A stretch of 64,000 bases of DNA, taken from positions 10,043,017 to 10,107,016 of the forward strand of contig JAJEKV010000025.1 of the NCBI GenBank assembly GCA_021234155.1. Reading direction: 5' to 3'. The notes under the pieces are model-generated. The model worked only from the letters and a program-made list of their open reading frames with translations, was not told the DNA's origin and searched no databases. Of the stretch, positions 1 through 10,899 are shown one piece after another (positions within the stretch are counted from its first letter, which is position 1; each line of letters starts with the position of its first letter). The stretch comes from Isoetes taiwanensis. Lineage: Eukaryota > Streptophyta > Lycopodiopsida > Isoetales > Isoetaceae. The position numbers and the translations under genes are program-made.

Positions 1-1690
1 GCCGGCGATTGACACTTTGGGCGTAGGATGGAGAAGTGTGGGCTCACGCAGTGGGAACCATGCGGGCATTCTACTATTGACCATATCTTCACTCTGCGAA
101 CACTCATAGAGGATAGCCTAAATCGGCCTTGAGACCGCATCGCTGTTGCTTTGTGGATTTCGCAGCGCTTTTTGACACGCTGCCTCTAGATAAGTTGTGG
201 GACGTGATTGGAGACAGCTAGGGACCCCCGTCAACTTGCGTAATGCTATATATAGACTATACGAGGCTTGCTCGGCCGCCTCACAATCGTCGGGGAGCCC
301 GTTGTTAGTAGCATTGGGGTGCCGTGGTTGCCCCTCTATCCCCGACGCTTCGGCTTGTACATTGACCAGCCTAGAAGAATGGCTAGTGAGCAATCGGGGG
401 AGGCGCCGATTGATGCACCACATAATCCGCAACTCATATATGCCGATGATGTTGACTGCCGCATATACCCCTGAGGGACATGCAACGCCACCGGATGCTT
501 TGGACACTTTCGCCAATTCACCGACATGAGAGTTAACTTGGCCAAGACAAGGGTGTCACCGTCCCATCATCCCGGCACCCCACGCCTTCCCTCATTCACT
601 TACCAGGCGTGGTAGTGGAGGTGGCTCGGGCCTTTATAAGTATTTGGGCATTGAGTTTTCTACTACCACACACCGGATGCATCCATCGTTTCACGGGTCA
701 CCGCAGTCGGAAAGCCCCTCAGATGCAATGCAAAACAACAAATACAAGGCGTAGTCAGATACATGGGGTCACCGTGCACACTTGTTCGTAGGCCTTGGTT
801 GAACCGGGCCCTCCTATAAAGCGAAGTGGGGCCGATATCCCTCACCACTTGGGAACGATCTAGAGCAGTACGAGAAGGCTTCTTGGCCCGCAATCGGGAG
901 TGAAATCCACGGTCCCATATCGATCTTGCTTCGTGAGACAAAGCTTCCTTCCATTACGAGGGGTCATACTGGAACGCCACATTATTTACTTCCGTAAGGT
1001 GGTGACTATGGATGAAGCCCTACCTGCCCAACCTTGCTTTGGCGGTGGCGATGGGCCCGCCAAACGACTCAAAGCCCGCTGGAAAGACAAAGCAAGCCCA
1101 AGGTTCTCGCTATGGAATGTGCGTGCACACAGATGTGGACCGCTGCATACACCGAAGGAACGCTACCGCCTTGAAGCGCATGCGGATGCTTGCTTCATGG
1201 CCAAGCTTTGGGATGCGAGGCCCCGGTCACATGTCAAGGTGGCAAATTATCGACAAAGAGTTAATCCCATGCTCACGAAATTCACCACTACCTGCGCACC
1301 CATCTACCCATGAAAAAGCGCAGGTGATTGCTTCCATTCGCGACAGTGAACACCACCTCCGCATTGAGACGCAGGAGATGGATTCGGAGCCGCGAGGAGG
1401 ACAGTCCGCCGCCGCCAACCAGCGGCCATTGAGGATGAAAGTCACGCCCAGGGGCGCGTCACGCATGACGAAAGCATATCCGTGCCTCGGTATGCTTTCG
1501 ATTAGTTGTGCCCCATTAGGCCTTGCATGAGATATCAGCACGGCCTCTGTGAGGGCTTGTTGGGATCAGACCTCGAGGTAATGGATCTGTGGACTTCGCT
1601 TATGCCCCCAACCGACATTAACCTCGGTTTGTACTTGTGATTATGTATATAATTGTGCAAAGATGTCGGCATCCTTATTGCTACTAAGGT
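1..1690 (+). mobile_element. Non-LTR retrotransposon (LINE) remnant, reverse-transcriptase part, copy A
   Basis: Pieces of a LINE reverse transcriptase read on the plus strand in shifting frames. The clearest are a PLYPRRFGLYIDQ stretch at about 330-372, which fits the PLSP.LF.LYID motif of LINE RTs, and the catalytic LIYADDV at 433-453 (YADD 439-450). A KYLGIEFS-like piece follows near 640. The rest to about 1,550 is probably the C-terminal part and has no clean frame. The 5' end lies outside the window. The text is corrupted by frameshifts in both this copy and copy B (25,252 onward), and the two copies disagree at many positions, so some of the damage may be sequencing error. The 3' limit is an estimate. 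Confidence 0.6.
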
Positions 1691-3195
1691 TTTTCCAAAA
1701 CCCTTCTAGGTGGGGTTTTTAATCCTCGTAGTAATATCACGCTTCTTTACTCTCTCTTTGTACTTGGGTCCCATAGGCCAGTTGGTCTCCGTGGACGATA
1801 AAATCATATTCTATTCTATTCTTAATGATTTGACTGACGTATCATCATTTGAATTAGAAAATGGTTTTTGTCCTCCATACAATAAAAATGCATTGTGAAC
1901 CTTAAAGTTCATGTTCGAATACAACCAGAGATATTGTTAGTGTCACGTGTTCAACATGCCATCCCGTAACTTAGTATGGCATACTCTATATAGATGTGAT
2001 ATAGGATAATCCAAGTTGAATGGTCCCCACAATTAGTTAGGAAGTACTCTCTTCTATCTGTTGCAAACTCTTGCAAGGTTTGTTGAAGAAAAGATACAAA
2101 ATATCTAATATAGATGATATGTTTAGAGCTCGACTTAAGGGCATGGTCCCATATCATAATTAGCCAAACAAAGATTCAAATAGCAATTAAGGCTGCAATT
2201 ATTTGGGTGCCAATCTTCGATACCATCAAATCTGCAAGCACATAACAATAATTGTCTTTCAATAACCGTTTTTTTATCAGGTTTACATGTAAATTACATT
2301 TGTTTGCAAATAATATAGGTGGCATTGGGGCAAGCCTTGCTCAATTTATTACATTATCCTTTTCCGTTTGTGACATCAACAACGAGGCTTGAGTTGATAT
2401 GCTCATTGCACATATTTGACAATTTAATTTTCCATGAGGCCACTTGTTTTTTTGGATGTCCAATTCTTAAACGGAATTGCTTTGAGAACTTGTTTGGGTA
2501 GAACTCTACAAACCAAATGATGTTCTATACCTCTACAAATCTACAATAATTTGACATAAGGGAAACCTTGTCTTTCTGTCTACCATGTATACAACTATTA
2601 AATATATCTATAAACAGCTTATTAAATATATCTACATGCCACTTTCAACATTCGTACCTAAACCTGTACCTCAAAAATTATGACAGCAAGCAATGTATTA
2701 TTACATGCAACTTCCTATTAGAATCCTATTACTCAATGCAGATAAGCATTCATAATTGCAAAGAAGAGTCACCTAACATGTCACCTAGCATATAGTAGCA
2801 GCTTATTTATTATATGCATACTCTAAATATATGGACATCTCAGTGAACTAGAGATTGACAACTACACATAACTTTTCTGTCAGGACTTGAGCAACAACCT
2901 TCTTGCAGGCAATCTTTGCAGACCTATATCCCAACTGTACAAGAACTACAGACATGATTTGTATTATTACTGTAGATACAATACATTTAGAAACAGGAAG
3001 AGGTAAATTTATTCATGTAGACAAATTTGTTGAAGCAAACTCGTTCATATAGACACTATTTCCTCATATTGCCTGTCAAAAACATATGAATGAATTAAAA
3101 AAAATTGTGTATGCAATCACATCATCACTAAAGCAATACACGCCACGTGCTCATGCGCACTAGCATAGCCAGCACCTATCATGCTTGTAAATAAA
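1690..3195. other. AT-rich spacer, no gene seen
   Basis: Only short chance reading frames occur. The stretch is repeated in copy B (26,660-28,030) with many small differences. I see no protein family, tRNA or tandem repeat. Confidence 0.6.
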
Positions 3196-3199
3196 CCAT

Positions 3200-3841
3200 C
3201 TAACAAGCCTTGTAAGCATTTAACTTGGTAAATGGCTCTATTCCACACATAGTTTGCATTTGAACAACCACCTTCTTGCAGGCAATCTCCCAAAGAGATG
3301 AATAGTCTAAAAAAGCTAGAAACTTTAAACTTTGAGCACGAGAATCGGTGGTTGGAAATGAGTAGCCAAAATAATTGGTCATTCCCTGCACAAGACTTGT
3401 GAATACAGACATGACATCATCGATTATGGGCATCAATCTTGCATTTCTGAACATGCACCTATATTGAATACACGCACATATCCTGCAAACTATTTCCTCG
3501 TATTGCCTGCAAAAAAAATTTGAATATGTAACAAAAAATTGAGAAGCATACAACAATGTGATAAGATGCCAAAAATTATAACCACCTTTAGATTTAGGCT
3601 TCCTTGCAACTGTCTTAGACTTCCTTCCAACCGTCGTCTTCTTACTAACCTTCCTTGCAATTGTCTTACACTTCCTTGCAACTGTCATCTTCTTACTGAC
3701 CTTCCTTGCAATTGTCTTCTTTTTTCTAGCTACTACCTTCTTTCACACATCATTTATAATCTCTTCTTTTCTCTCAATTTTCTTCTTGCTTGGAGCTGCC
3801 AGGGCTAATATCTCAGAATCTGTTGGTGGCAAGGAATCCAT
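3200..3841 (-). CDS. Unknown small protein with lysine/arginine-rich repeats, two exons
   Basis: Read on the minus strand from an ATG at 3841-3839 (MDSLPPTDSEILALAAPSKK). The first exon encodes a run of basic repeats of the form KK-TVARK / SKKTTVGRK / SKTVARK, ending near 3,585. A GT...AG intron of about 80 bases follows. The second exon starts after TTTGCAG near 3,508 with QYEEIVCRICACIQ and runs to a TAG at 3202-3200. It contains MPIIDDVMSVFTSLVQ and ends CGIEPFTKLNAYKAC. The first exon has one in-frame stop near its start, so the gene is either decayed or miscalled there. The basic repeats suggest nucleic-acid binding, but I do not recognise the family. It sits among transposon debris and may belong to an element. 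The copy B counterpart is at 28,032-28,660. Confidence 0.45.
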
Positions 3842-3844
3842 GAT

Positions 3845-4230
3845 ATGCTCAAGTGCCTTTGGCAATCTGATTACTCTGATTTGGAACAAGAAGACCTACA
3901 AGGATTTTAAGTCCTTTGCCAAGCCAGCCTTCTGTAGTTCTCGAGCAACTTAGCCGACTACAGCACGGGTGAACCTATAGCTATAGCCAAACCTTGTTTC
4001 TCTTCTATTCTATTATGTACAAATCGTGCACAAAAGCAATGCAATCCTTTGTGCATAGAAGGAGAAGGATACAAACGCCTAGGCCTAGTTGATATCCTTC
4101 GTCTTCCTCGAGATGGTTTGCTTGTTGAGCGGCAGCAATAATACGCTCCTCATCACCAGCTTGCTCGCGGTTTCACTTCGCATGCAGAGAGATACAATAC
4201 ATAGCGAGTTACTAGGTGGTTACTTCGTTC
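3845..4230. other. Spacer, no gene seen
   Basis: No coding or RNA feature recognised between the basic-repeat gene and the tRNA-like segment. Confidence 0.5.
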
Positions 4231-4233
4231 GGG

Positions 4234-4270
4234 TGTATGGCTCAGTTGGTAGAGCACTGGGCCCTTAGGT
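4234..4270 (+). other. tRNA 5'-half-like segment
   Basis: The bases GTGTATGGCTCAGTTGG followed by TAGAGCACTGG match the acceptor, D-arm and box A half of a tRNA gene. No anticodon arm, T arm or box B follows; LINE sequence follows instead. It looks like a tRNA-derived fragment, such as a SINE head or a template-switch product, and not a working tRNA. The copy B counterpart near 29,018-29,055 is badly degraded. Confidence 0.35.
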
Positions 4271-4394
4271 AGAGGTAAATGATAAACATTATCTTCACCT
4301 AAATCAGCAATCAATTCTACATTTGCAGATATTACAAGATGCAAATAGCAATTCGCATCTGGCATATGGGTTAACAGCTCGTACCTACCTTCTC

Positions 4395-4618
4395 CAATAT
4401 ACGCTTCTGTCGGCGGTATACAAGATAATCGCGAATGCTCTCTCGCTTAGACTGCACGTTGTCCTGAAGGAGGCTATTAGTTCCATGCAGTCTGGCTTCA
4501 TCCCGGGTAGACACATTCTTAATAACGTAGCGGCGGCATTCGAGGGCATTCATTGGGCACGTAGAACATGTCAGCAGATAGTGTACTTGAAACTGGATTT
4601 TGCAAAAGCCTATGATTT
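4395..4618 (+). mobile_element. LINE reverse-transcriptase fragment (N-terminal RT motifs)
   Basis: One open frame carries consecutive LINE RT motifs: LLSAVYKIIANALSLRL, then SGFIPGRHILNNV, and LKLDFAKAYD at its end. These correspond to the blocks just before and at the first catalytic aspartate of plant LINE reverse transcriptases (usually KLDFEKAYD). The frame then runs into unrelated Cys-rich sequence, so the LINE stops at about 4,618. It is a short 5'- and 3'-truncated piece. The copy B counterpart is about 29,160-29,380. Confidence 0.75.
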
Positions 4619-4621
4619 CAT

Positions 4622-6098
4622 TGTCCAAATTGTAAATGCAGTTGTGAAGTTTGTGGTCCTGGACCAACATGCATGGCAAAGAAGAGCACGTATGCTTCAA
4701 CAAGTGAGCTTTGGAGGTCTCTTGTTTGTCCAAGAGATGAAAGTGAAGAATGGTATGCACATGACTGTCTTACTCTTTTAATGTGATAATGTGGACCTAG
4801 CAAACTACCAACATGTCCAAAAGAACTATATTTCGATTCATTTTAGATTTTGTGTTTGTTGTAGGTTTATGAAACTGTAGAAGAATCTGATGGCAAAGGA
4901 GTTATTAAGCTGGATAAAAAAAACAGTCACTAAACTAGTTAACAAGACTACAAATACTGCTGAGATTTTTCAGAAAGGAATTCATTCCACACAACTATGA
5001 GGGTAGATGTCAAGCCAGGCAATTTAAAGAATGTTTGGAAACATTTCCAAAGGAAGTTTCAGTGATTGATTTTGCTGAAAATTACACCTGCAAGATTCAG
5101 CAAGAGATTCAAAGTCTGCATTGGAGGAATGATCAATGCACAATTTTAGTGCATATCATATACAGACATGCCACCAAATTTGATGGCCCTAAATTGGATA
5201 AAGATAAGAGAAGAATCATCAAAGAAACTCACTTCTACATCTCAGATGATAGGGAACATGACACTTTGTTTATGCAACATTGTTTTAACAATCATGCAAT
5301 ATTCTTGTCCAGCAAACAACACAAGTACCACATGCATATTGTCGAGTCTGATGGATGCTCCAGCCAGTGAAAAGGAAGTAGAACATTTCTTTCTAGGAAG
5401 AAATTATCAAAGTAGTGGCATCCCAATAATTTGAAATTATTTTGCTTCTTATCATGGGAAATGTAACTTTCATTTTCATTTAATTAGTGTTTATGTTCAT
5501 TTTCACTACAAAACTGATGGAGACACATGTGAACATGATGGTGCTGGGAACCTTAACTCATGAGATGTTAAAACGAAATTCCGTGCCACTTAGAAATGCA
5601 CATGATGTGGTAGTTTTTTGCATTAAACATTTCAGTGACAACACTACATTTGGAAGGCAAGAACAGACACAGGTATGCTGCTGAACTTATAGATTTGCAG
5701 ACATTCTAATTTGCTGAGCTTGTTAATGCTTATGTTTGACAGATATTTTTGGGAAATTGGCATAGGAGATGTTGATAGGAGTGAAAGATATGATTATGCA
5801 ACTTTATCTGGTTCTAGCAAGTTTCATTCCATCAGGCCTACTCAAAGAATTGACACTACTCAAGTGGCACATATGAACTTCACATGTTTCTGTCATAATT
5901 GTTGGTTAGGAAAGTGCAAAGTGTCCCAACAAGCCCAGAATAGGCATGCGGTCATACTCAGAATTAAAACCTGTGGGTGCTGGTTATGTTGAGGAAGTTA
6001 TTGAAGGCCCTGTTTTTGAAGGAGACCATGAGTGAAAATCAGATATCATTGCTCTTGAAGACAACTTTGCTGTCAATGTTGAGCCCAAAATCCAACAG
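4622..6098 (+). pseudogene. Transposase-like protein remnant (DFAENY / SDGCSSQ type)
   Basis: Coding pieces of one large protein, in several frames. They are: a Cys-rich start at 4,622 (CPNCKCSCEVCGPGPTC); DFAENYTCKIQQEIQSLHW at about 5,068-5,125; ISDDREHD near 5,245; VESDGCSSQ at 5,343-5,369; a TDG..EHDGAGN-like piece near 5,515-5,550; KFHSIRPTQ near 5,820; and FTCFCHNCWLG near 5,878-5,915. The last exon appears to end in front of a GTTTGT donor at 6,099. From memory, this motif order matches an uncharacterised family that is widespread in invertebrate genomes and looks transposase-like. I cannot name it. It is decayed. Gypsy pol sequence abuts its end. Copy B counterpart: about 29,385-30,835. 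Confidence 0.5.
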
Positions 6099-6100
6099 GT

Positions 6101-7600
6101 TTGTTATTTGGTAAGGCTACCTCTAAACCAAAAATTCAAAGGTGGGCTTGCAAGCTACAAACCTTTGATATTTCCATAAAAGAGTTACATCAGGTGAAGA
6201 GTCCCAGTCTTTATTTACCTTACATTTTCTTTGATCATGAGGATGTAGTAGAAGTTGTTGACTTTGTGGATGCCTTAGCTTATTTACAGGCAGATGATGA
6301 AGAGCGTAACCAACAGATTGGTAGCTACCTATAAAGAATTTTCTACAATTCAAGGAAATGCCCTCGATTGACCTCGAGCCAAAGAAAGGAGATTTAAAGA
6401 AAAGTGCAAAAAATTCAAAATGATTAATGATGTTTTATGTAAGGTCAACAGGATGGATTATTACCGAGGTGTGTCAATGAAGAGGAATCTACTTTGATCA
6501 TTAGAGAAATGCATCAAGGAGTATGTGGAGGCCATTTTGTTTGGAGATACTACCCAAGAAAATTCTCAAAGCCAGTTATTATTGGCCTACAATATTTAAA
6601 GATTGTTATATTGCTATAAAATCTTGCCACAAGTGCCAAATATTTAGTAAAAGGATCCTTCTCCCAAATGTACTAAACCCCATCATTTCTCCGTGACCTT
6701 TCCAAATGTGGGGATTAGATTATATTGGTCCTATTAACCCCCCTTCTGCAGGACAACATCAGCATATTATTGTAGCTACAGATTATTTTACCAAGTGGGC
6801 GAGGCAATTCCTTTAAGACAAGCTTAATGCCATCACAACAAAGAAAGTTCTTACATGAGTATATTTGTGCATCGGGCTTGGTATCCCTCTACAATTACAT
6901 TCTGATAGAGGTACTCCTTTTGTGAATGAAGTCATTTCTAATTTATTGACCATTCTTAAAGTCAAGCATACCAAGAGTTCCTCTTACTACCCCCAAGGCA
7001 ATGGTCAAGCAGAAGCTACTAATAAGGTTTTGAAAAGCATTTTGCAGAAAACAGTGGATGATAATCAAAAGGACTGGCATGTCAAACTGGTGGATGCTCT
7101 ATGGGCTTATAGAGTCACCATTAAAACAGCAACCACCCATACACCCTTTAACTTAGTATATGGCATTGAAGCTGTGCTTCCAGTAGAACTTGAGCTGCCA
7201 TCTCTGAGGTTGGCCCATAAGTTGTGTTTGCCTTTTGAGTATGCTTTGCAGGAAAGATTGGATACCCTTCTGCATTTAGAAGAATATAGAATGGAAGCTG
7301 AGAATGCTAATTTGCTAAAAAAAGCCAAGGATTTGGCTGCTTTCAAAGCTGCTCATAAAATACAAGGGACTTTCAAGACTGGAGAGTTAGTCCTAAAATG
7401 GAATAAATCAAGGGAAGACTTGGCTGGTAAGTTTGAAAACCTTTGGGAGGGCCCCTATGAGGTGTTGGAAGCTGCAGGTACCAATTCCTATTGGTTAAGG
7501 GAACTAACTTCAGGGATGCCACTTCCAAATCCTATCAACACTATTCACCTGAAAAGGTACTGGGATCAGCATATATGTTTGTCTCTTTTTATGTTCTAGA
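6101..7600 (+). mobile_element. Ty3/Gypsy LTR retrotransposon pol fossil (RNase H tail to integrase), copy A
   Basis: An old Ty3/Gypsy fragment. The parts, in order, are: the end of RNase H with the LFGKATSKPKIQRWA motif (from about 6,107), an H2C2-type integrase zinc-binding region (about 6,500-6,660), the integrase core with LHSDRGTPFVNEV and YYPQGNGQAEATNK (about 6,890-7,030), and the integrase C-terminal region ending near INTIHLKRYW (7,560). No gag, protease or reverse-transcriptase part and no LTRs were found around it. It is broken and incomplete. The integrase core and C-terminal part remain as one long open stretch of about 240 codons. Its duplicate in copy B is at about 30,838-32,285. 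Confidence 0.85.
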
Positions 7601-7740
7601 ACTTAGACAAGTTAGAATTAAAGTTAAAAATTAGAATAGGTTGGATTAGATTTCATTTTGTCTTAAATTTAGAACTAATGTTTTCATTGAGTTTATATTT
7701 GCAGAATTAGCCAGCACAACAAGGAAAAAATATACTTTTA

Positions 7741-8116
7741 TATTTAAGAATGCACTAGAACAAAGCATGTTATAGAACAAGCATACAAGGATCCTTGGGG
7801 GCAAAAGTTTAGCAGGAATGAAGTAGTTGTTACTGGAAAATATTACAAGTTAATTAATGGTAACTTGTATGAATTGCTAAAACATGAGCCAAAGTGCAGT
7901 GTATACAGCCATTTGGTTTTGGCTATTAATTTTGATATGACCAGATTGAGGAACAACCTATTTGAGCTCCCTAAAAGTGTGCAAGATCATATTATGGACA
8001 GCTTGCATCAAAGCACATCCATTTATGCTCAGGAGCTTCAGGATTCTAAAGGAAATAAGCTGAAAGGAAGGAAGAAGCCAAAAGCAAAAGTAGCAAAAGG
8101 CAAATATTGTACTTGA
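7741..8116 (+). CDS. Unknown reading frame with Lys-rich C-terminus
   Basis: Open frame just downstream of the Gypsy fossil, without a clear ATG. It reads AYKDPWGQKFSRNEVVV, then INGNLYELLKHEPK and LRNNLFELPKSVQDHIMDSL, and ends in a basic tail (KGRKKPKAKVAKGK) before a stop at 8,116. The even amino-acid composition suggests it was once a 3' exon, perhaps of the transposase-like gene upstream whose intron the Gypsy fragment may occupy. I do not recognise the family. Copy B: about 32,445-32,835. Confidence 0.35.
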
Positions 8117-8645
8117 TTCATACTGTAAATATTGTGAATAGATATTCATTTCATATGTTTATAGTTGTGAATACATTTTCAATTCACATTGATTCGAATT
8201 CATATGTAACCAATTCATACAATGATGTACTGAAAGGAAAGATTCATACAAAGATTGATTCATTGTAAAGATTGTAAAGAGATTGTTTCATATAATGTTT
8301 CATACATTGATTCCTATAATTATTGTAGTGGAAGGAATTGATTGTTGCAGATCATATTGTTATGTTTGAAAACACTGTTTGAATTTAGAAACATGAAGTG
8401 AATACTTGACAAAACAAAGGTAAACAAATTAAACTTAACCAAACAAAGATTAAGAAAAAGTCGTGATTGTATTGATTCAAAAAATTGTGAGAAAACATGT
8501 CAACACCAGAACACAAAATAATGTTGCATGTATACCTTTTGTACTTTATATTAAAAAAAGAGCAAGTCTGCTTCTTGCTAATAAACTGCTGGTTCTGTTA
8601 CAGATAGACTGCTGAAAGAGTGCTACTGAATTCCAGAAAGTCTAG
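8117..8645. other. AT-rich spacer with degenerate GATTCATAC repeats
   Basis: Many short copies of ATTCATAC/GATTCATTG occur at 8,140-8,320. No gene is seen. This is probably the shared 3' flank of the two convergent reading frames on either side. Confidence 0.5.
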
Positions 8646-8650
8646 CCTTC

Positions 8651-10620
8651 TTAAATGCAAGATAACCACCTGGAACTTGCTCCATAATCCAAGGCTATCC
8701 CTGCTAGAACTTCATCAATTTGGCTGGTAGCAAATTTTTGTTCAGCAAGCACCTCTTCAACATCCTTTTTTTCTACTATTTCTCCAGCATTTAGTTCTGC
8801 GTCAACATCCTGATCTTCTGTATGGTGATCTTCAGGCTCCTCCTTCTTTGCATCTTCTATTGATGCTTTTGCAGCAATCTTTGCCTCATTTCTTACAAAC
8901 ATTAAACATTAAGTGAACAAGAATTCAACATTAACTACAAACATGTTGAACATTAACTAATACTCAAGCTTGCACTCAGACTTACCAGTTTTCTCTTGCG
9001 TGCTCCATGTCTGTTTCTTGCTGACTGTCCAGTGCTGCCAGTCTGCAAGAATAATTGAAAGTTATTGTAACTTGAAGAAAAGTTATAATACTAAATCAAC
9101 CTATGTACCTTTTGTGCGAGATATATGAGCAAATTTAACAAAACTTAACTTTCAATATCTATAACTGTTGCAAAGAGAATTGAAGTTACCACCAAACAAA
9201 AATAGTGAAACATTAGAAGATATAATGAACAATAATACTTACTTGATACACCTATCTTGTCCTTCTTTGTGCTGGCCCTTGTCTTCCTTTTCTTAATTTT
9301 TGCAGTCCTTTCAGCTTTGAAATCACTACTTGCAGGCTTATTGTACAAAGTTGTGCTGCTATCAACTTCATCCTTCTGCTGCTTAACTTTCTTATCTTTA
9401 GCACTATCAGCTACTTCAGTTTCTTCTTCATCTTCATAGTTAGAGTCTTCTTCGTTAACAACTACGTATCTATTGAATCCCAGTTCCTGCAAAATACTGC
9501 TTGGAACTTCCTCTCCACAATAGCGAACCACACAATGCATAGTTTTCAGCACATTAGAGAAGCAAAAAACATGGTATTTATGTCCACATTTGTTTATTTT
9601 AACAAACAGGTCATAATCTTCAGGAAAACAAAGGCCACATGCCTGACATACATTACTAGTTAGCAAAGGCAAAGTATAAATACCCATACCCAACTCCATC
9701 CAAGATTTGGTATTCTCACTATCTTGTTGCATGGCTGAAACATACTTAGCCTTTGCATGCCACTTCATCATTGCTGTTTCAAAGGATGCTATTTCATCCT
9801 TCAGCTTAGAAATTTCAGCACGAATGTCTTCTTCCCCTTTAGAATCTATTTGCATAACTGACGTTTCCAAGAGTTCTCGCATAACTTCTTCATCGTTCTT
9901 TAGTTTTGCAATAGCAACCACCTCTAGAAAATCACGTTCAAGGTTTTCTCTGGCCTTTTCTTTGAACTGTATGTTCTTGCATATAGCTTTACAAGCTATG
10001 TCTGTGCCAGCAACACCACCTTCTTTTCTCAATAAAGATTCTTGTTTTGATAATAGCAACTCCTCTGCTTCTGTCTTCATTTCAGCAAGCTTACTCAAGG
10101 ATCCAAAATAGCATTGTTATTCAAGCAGTAAGTGCTGCACTTCCCCTTAGATATCTGACGCTCAAATGTCTGAAACGCTCTTGCAGCAAAACTAGCCTAA
10201 TTGACTTTGAACTGCTCAGGATTTGCCAAAGCTCATTGTGTATTACTCCAAGCAAAGGCTCGAGCAAATGTGACCCTAACCTCGATGTTGGTAGACTTAG
10301 TTTTTTGATAAATTCTTTCGAGCAGATCATGCAGCAGAGTGGCGAACTGGGGCCAAATAAATTTCATGTTTATCTTTCCTTTTCGAAGAGGGCACTGCCA
10401 GACATCAAAAAATTCTCGGTCGGAAACATCCTTGACCTTCAATTCCATCGGTTTCTTCTCCTCATTACACAAGCCTCTGCTTGTGTGAAATTCATAATCA
10501 GTTCTTGAAAAAAACAGTTCCTGTAAACATAAAACTGATTTTTTTTAGTTGAATTTGAGTAGATAGAACGAAAAGCATGACTTCTTGAAGGAAACTTACC
10601 TCGTCGGAGTTGATCGCCAT
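8651..10620 (-). CDS. Coiled-coil protein with RING-like zinc-binding segment, multi-exon, copy A
   Basis: Minus-strand gene model. Exon 1 is 10620-10600 (MAINSDE, then GTAAGT). Exon 2 starts at 10520 after TTTACAG and continues in frame (ELFFSRTDYEFH...KSTNIE) to a possible GTTAGG donor near 10,280. The middle part (10,280-10,120) has in-frame stops. The main exon (about 10,110-9,243) encodes a Glu/Lys-rich coiled coil, then VCQACGLCFPEDYD and KCGHKYHVFC (a C-x2-C...C-x-H-x2-H-x2-C RING-H2-like cluster), then an acidic tail and a KRKTRASTKKDK basic patch. Exon 4 is 9042-8986. The last exon, about 8,892-8,651, is acidic and ends RWLSCI-stop. An E3-ligase or chromatin role is a guess. The family is unknown and may belong to a transposon. 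Copy B is 33,357-35,280. Confidence 0.5.
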
Positions 10621-10639
10621 AGCTAGTTGTTGGAGTTCG

Positions 10640-10895
10640 TGAGTGTTGCAGAATAAGATCAAGCATTCAAAATCGAAATTATTTCGAACATCAATTATGC
10701 CTGCAACTTTTCGCGCGTAGGCCTGTGGACCTGCAAAACATCGAAGGGCGTCCTTAAAAAATGATGAAGGGCGTCCTTCACGTCACGAGAAAGTGCTGAA
10801 AAAAGGTGTTGAGCCGATGCTGAAGCGTCGTGAAATTGAGTAGGTCAAAAAAAAAAAAAAAGCCCACCAAAGAACATGGAAGTTCTCTCAATGAG
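10640..10895. promoter_or_regulatory. Upstream region of the minus-strand coiled-coil/RING-like gene
   Basis: About 250 bases ahead of the 10620 start. It contains GCGTCCTT repeats at 10,747-10,775 and an A14 tract at 10,849-10,862. No defined promoter element is recognised. Confidence 0.2.
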
Positions 10896-10899
10896 CCAT

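Noticed and set aside
118-1541. Several long open frames on both strands near the window start
   Set aside because: They overlap one another in different frames across a corrupted LINE; only short RT motifs are convincing.
4323-4781. Single 152-codon protein
   Set aside because: It is a chance read-through from a LINE fragment into the Cys-rich part of the transposase-like remnant, whose own frame differs.
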